Shown piece after piece: positions 5,596-6,267 of a stretch of 6,267 nt of DNA. Location: NCBI GenBank assembly GCA_014846175.1, contig RKAV01000030.1, positions 1-6,267 of the forward strand. Direction: 5' to 3'. The stretch is from a bacterium. Lineage in GTDB: Bacteria > Bacillota_I > Bacilli_A > RF39 > UBA660. The translations under genes and the position numbers were made by a program. Each line of letters starts with the position of its first letter. Within the stretch, counting starts at the first letter, position 1. Below the pieces are notes generated by a model. The model was not told where the DNA came from. It saw only the letters and a program-made list of their open reading frames with translations, and ran no database searches.

Positions 5596-6246
5596 ATGGG
5601 AAGATACATAATTTGTGGTATAGCAACAAAAATAAAAGTTGAAACTAGGCTTAATTTGCAGGAAAATAAAGAAGAAGTGTTAAAAAGAATAGCAAGTACT
5701 TTTGATTTGAAATATTATGATATTATAGATGAAGGCTATTATGATTTTATGTATTTAACGTTAAAAGAAGATTTATTCAATATGAAATTTAAAGACTTAT
5801 TATTACAATTAGCAGAAATAGATAATTTTAGAAATCAATTTTATTATGATATTAATTCAATAAAAAGAAGTGATAGAGATACACAAAAAGATAAAAAAGA
5901 AAAAGTAATGAATTACTTAAATAATAGTTTTGATTTATATTTAGAAAAAGACAATGTTAAAAATAAATATTATTTGAAAGGTGTAGACGAATATAGTGAA
6001 GATGAATCAACACTTAATTGTGAAAACTATTTTTATTGTACTAACATGAGTGATGAAACTTTATTTAATGATAATATAGAAAGAGGAGACCTTAAAATAA
6101 ATTTTAATTACTTATTACTGTACTTTCAAGCAGATACAACGTATAGTGAAGATATATGTTTTACATTGAAACTTTTAAATTATTTTTTAAGAAAAACTTT
6201 GACCTGTGAATTAAAAAAAACACTAATATTTGGTTTAACAGATTAA
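5596..6246 (+). CDS. Unrecognised 216-residue protein
   Basis: I do not recognise this protein. The start is taken as ATG5596 (MGRYIICGIATK), with GAGGTGA at 5585-5591 four bases upstream. An in-frame TTG at 5578 would place the start codon at the predicted transcription start, ahead of that site. The N-terminus has a short hydrophobic strand (YIICGIA, 4-10), too short for a membrane anchor. The rest is rich in Lys, Asp, Glu, Asn, Phe and Tyr, with probable helices around 24-36, a charged DRDTQKDKKEKV stretch near 93-104 and a hydrophobic helix-like C-terminus (FTLKLLNYFLRKTL). No catalytic motif, zinc-binding cluster, signal peptide or transmembrane helix is evident. Codon use is very A/T-rich (one 60-base row is about 15% GC), lower than the ALDH gene. 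It stands alone between its own promoter and the window end and looks monocistronic so far. A clean 216-codon reading frame with a good ribosome-binding site and promoter supports a real gene. Confidence 0.75.
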   Translation: MGRYIICGIATKIKVETRLNLQENKEEVLKRIASTFDLKYYDIIDEGYYDFMYLTLKEDLFNMKFKDLLLQLAEIDNFRNQFYYDINSIKRSDRDTQKDKKEKVMNYLNNSFDLYLEKDNVKNKYYLKGVDEYSEDESTLNCENYFYCTNMSDETLFNDNIERGDLKINFNYLLLYFQADTTYSEDICFTLKLLNYFLRKTLTCELKKTLIFGLTD

Positions 6247-6267
6247 TTATAAAATAATACTTAATTA

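Overview
The window is AT-rich bacterial DNA, except for its first ~282 bases. The gene order (t6A genes tsaE-tsaB-rimI-tsaD), low GC, A/T-ending codons, good purine-rich Shine-Dalgarno sites and short intrinsic terminators point to a low-GC Firmicutes/Mollicutes-like lineage (Bacilli sensu lato, possibly an uncultured gut relative). The genetic code looks standard: TGA ends tsaE and tsaB, and TGG encodes Trp. Taxonomy is inference only.

Layout. (1) 1-282 is about 45% GC by hand count (126 of 282) and is open in one forward frame to a TAA at 280-282. It resembles the end of an unidentified gene and does not fit the rest. (2) 283-343 is very AT-rich with no recognisable gene. (3) From about 344 the C-terminal half of TsaE appears without its P-loop half. 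An assembly join or a real rearrangement therefore lies at about 283-343. (4) tsaE', tsaB and rimI overlap by ATGA, and tsaD follows after 18 bases. This is one translationally coupled operon for tRNA t6A37 biosynthesis plus ribosomal protein S18 acetylation, and it ends at a terminator at 2660-2685. (5) An extended -10 promoter and a ~90-nt leader with two dyads precede a two-gene unit: a stand-alone FIST-domain protein and, 8 bases later, an aldehyde dehydrogenase. It is closed by a strong terminator at 5458-5499. (6) A separate promoter drives an unrecognised 216-residue protein (5596-6246).

How the genes work together. TsaB, TsaD and TsaE form the threonylcarbamoyl-transfer complex that modifies A37 of ANN-decoding tRNAs; the TsaC/Sua5 partner is not in the window. 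The FIST/aldehyde dehydrogenase pair looks like a sensor or accessory protein co-produced with an aldehyde-oxidising enzyme. Its function is not established from sequence.

The points most worth a second look are the inverted pair of perfect DnaA-box sequences inside rimI, the FIST/aldehyde dehydrogenase operon with its leader dyads, and the truncated tsaE at a composition break.
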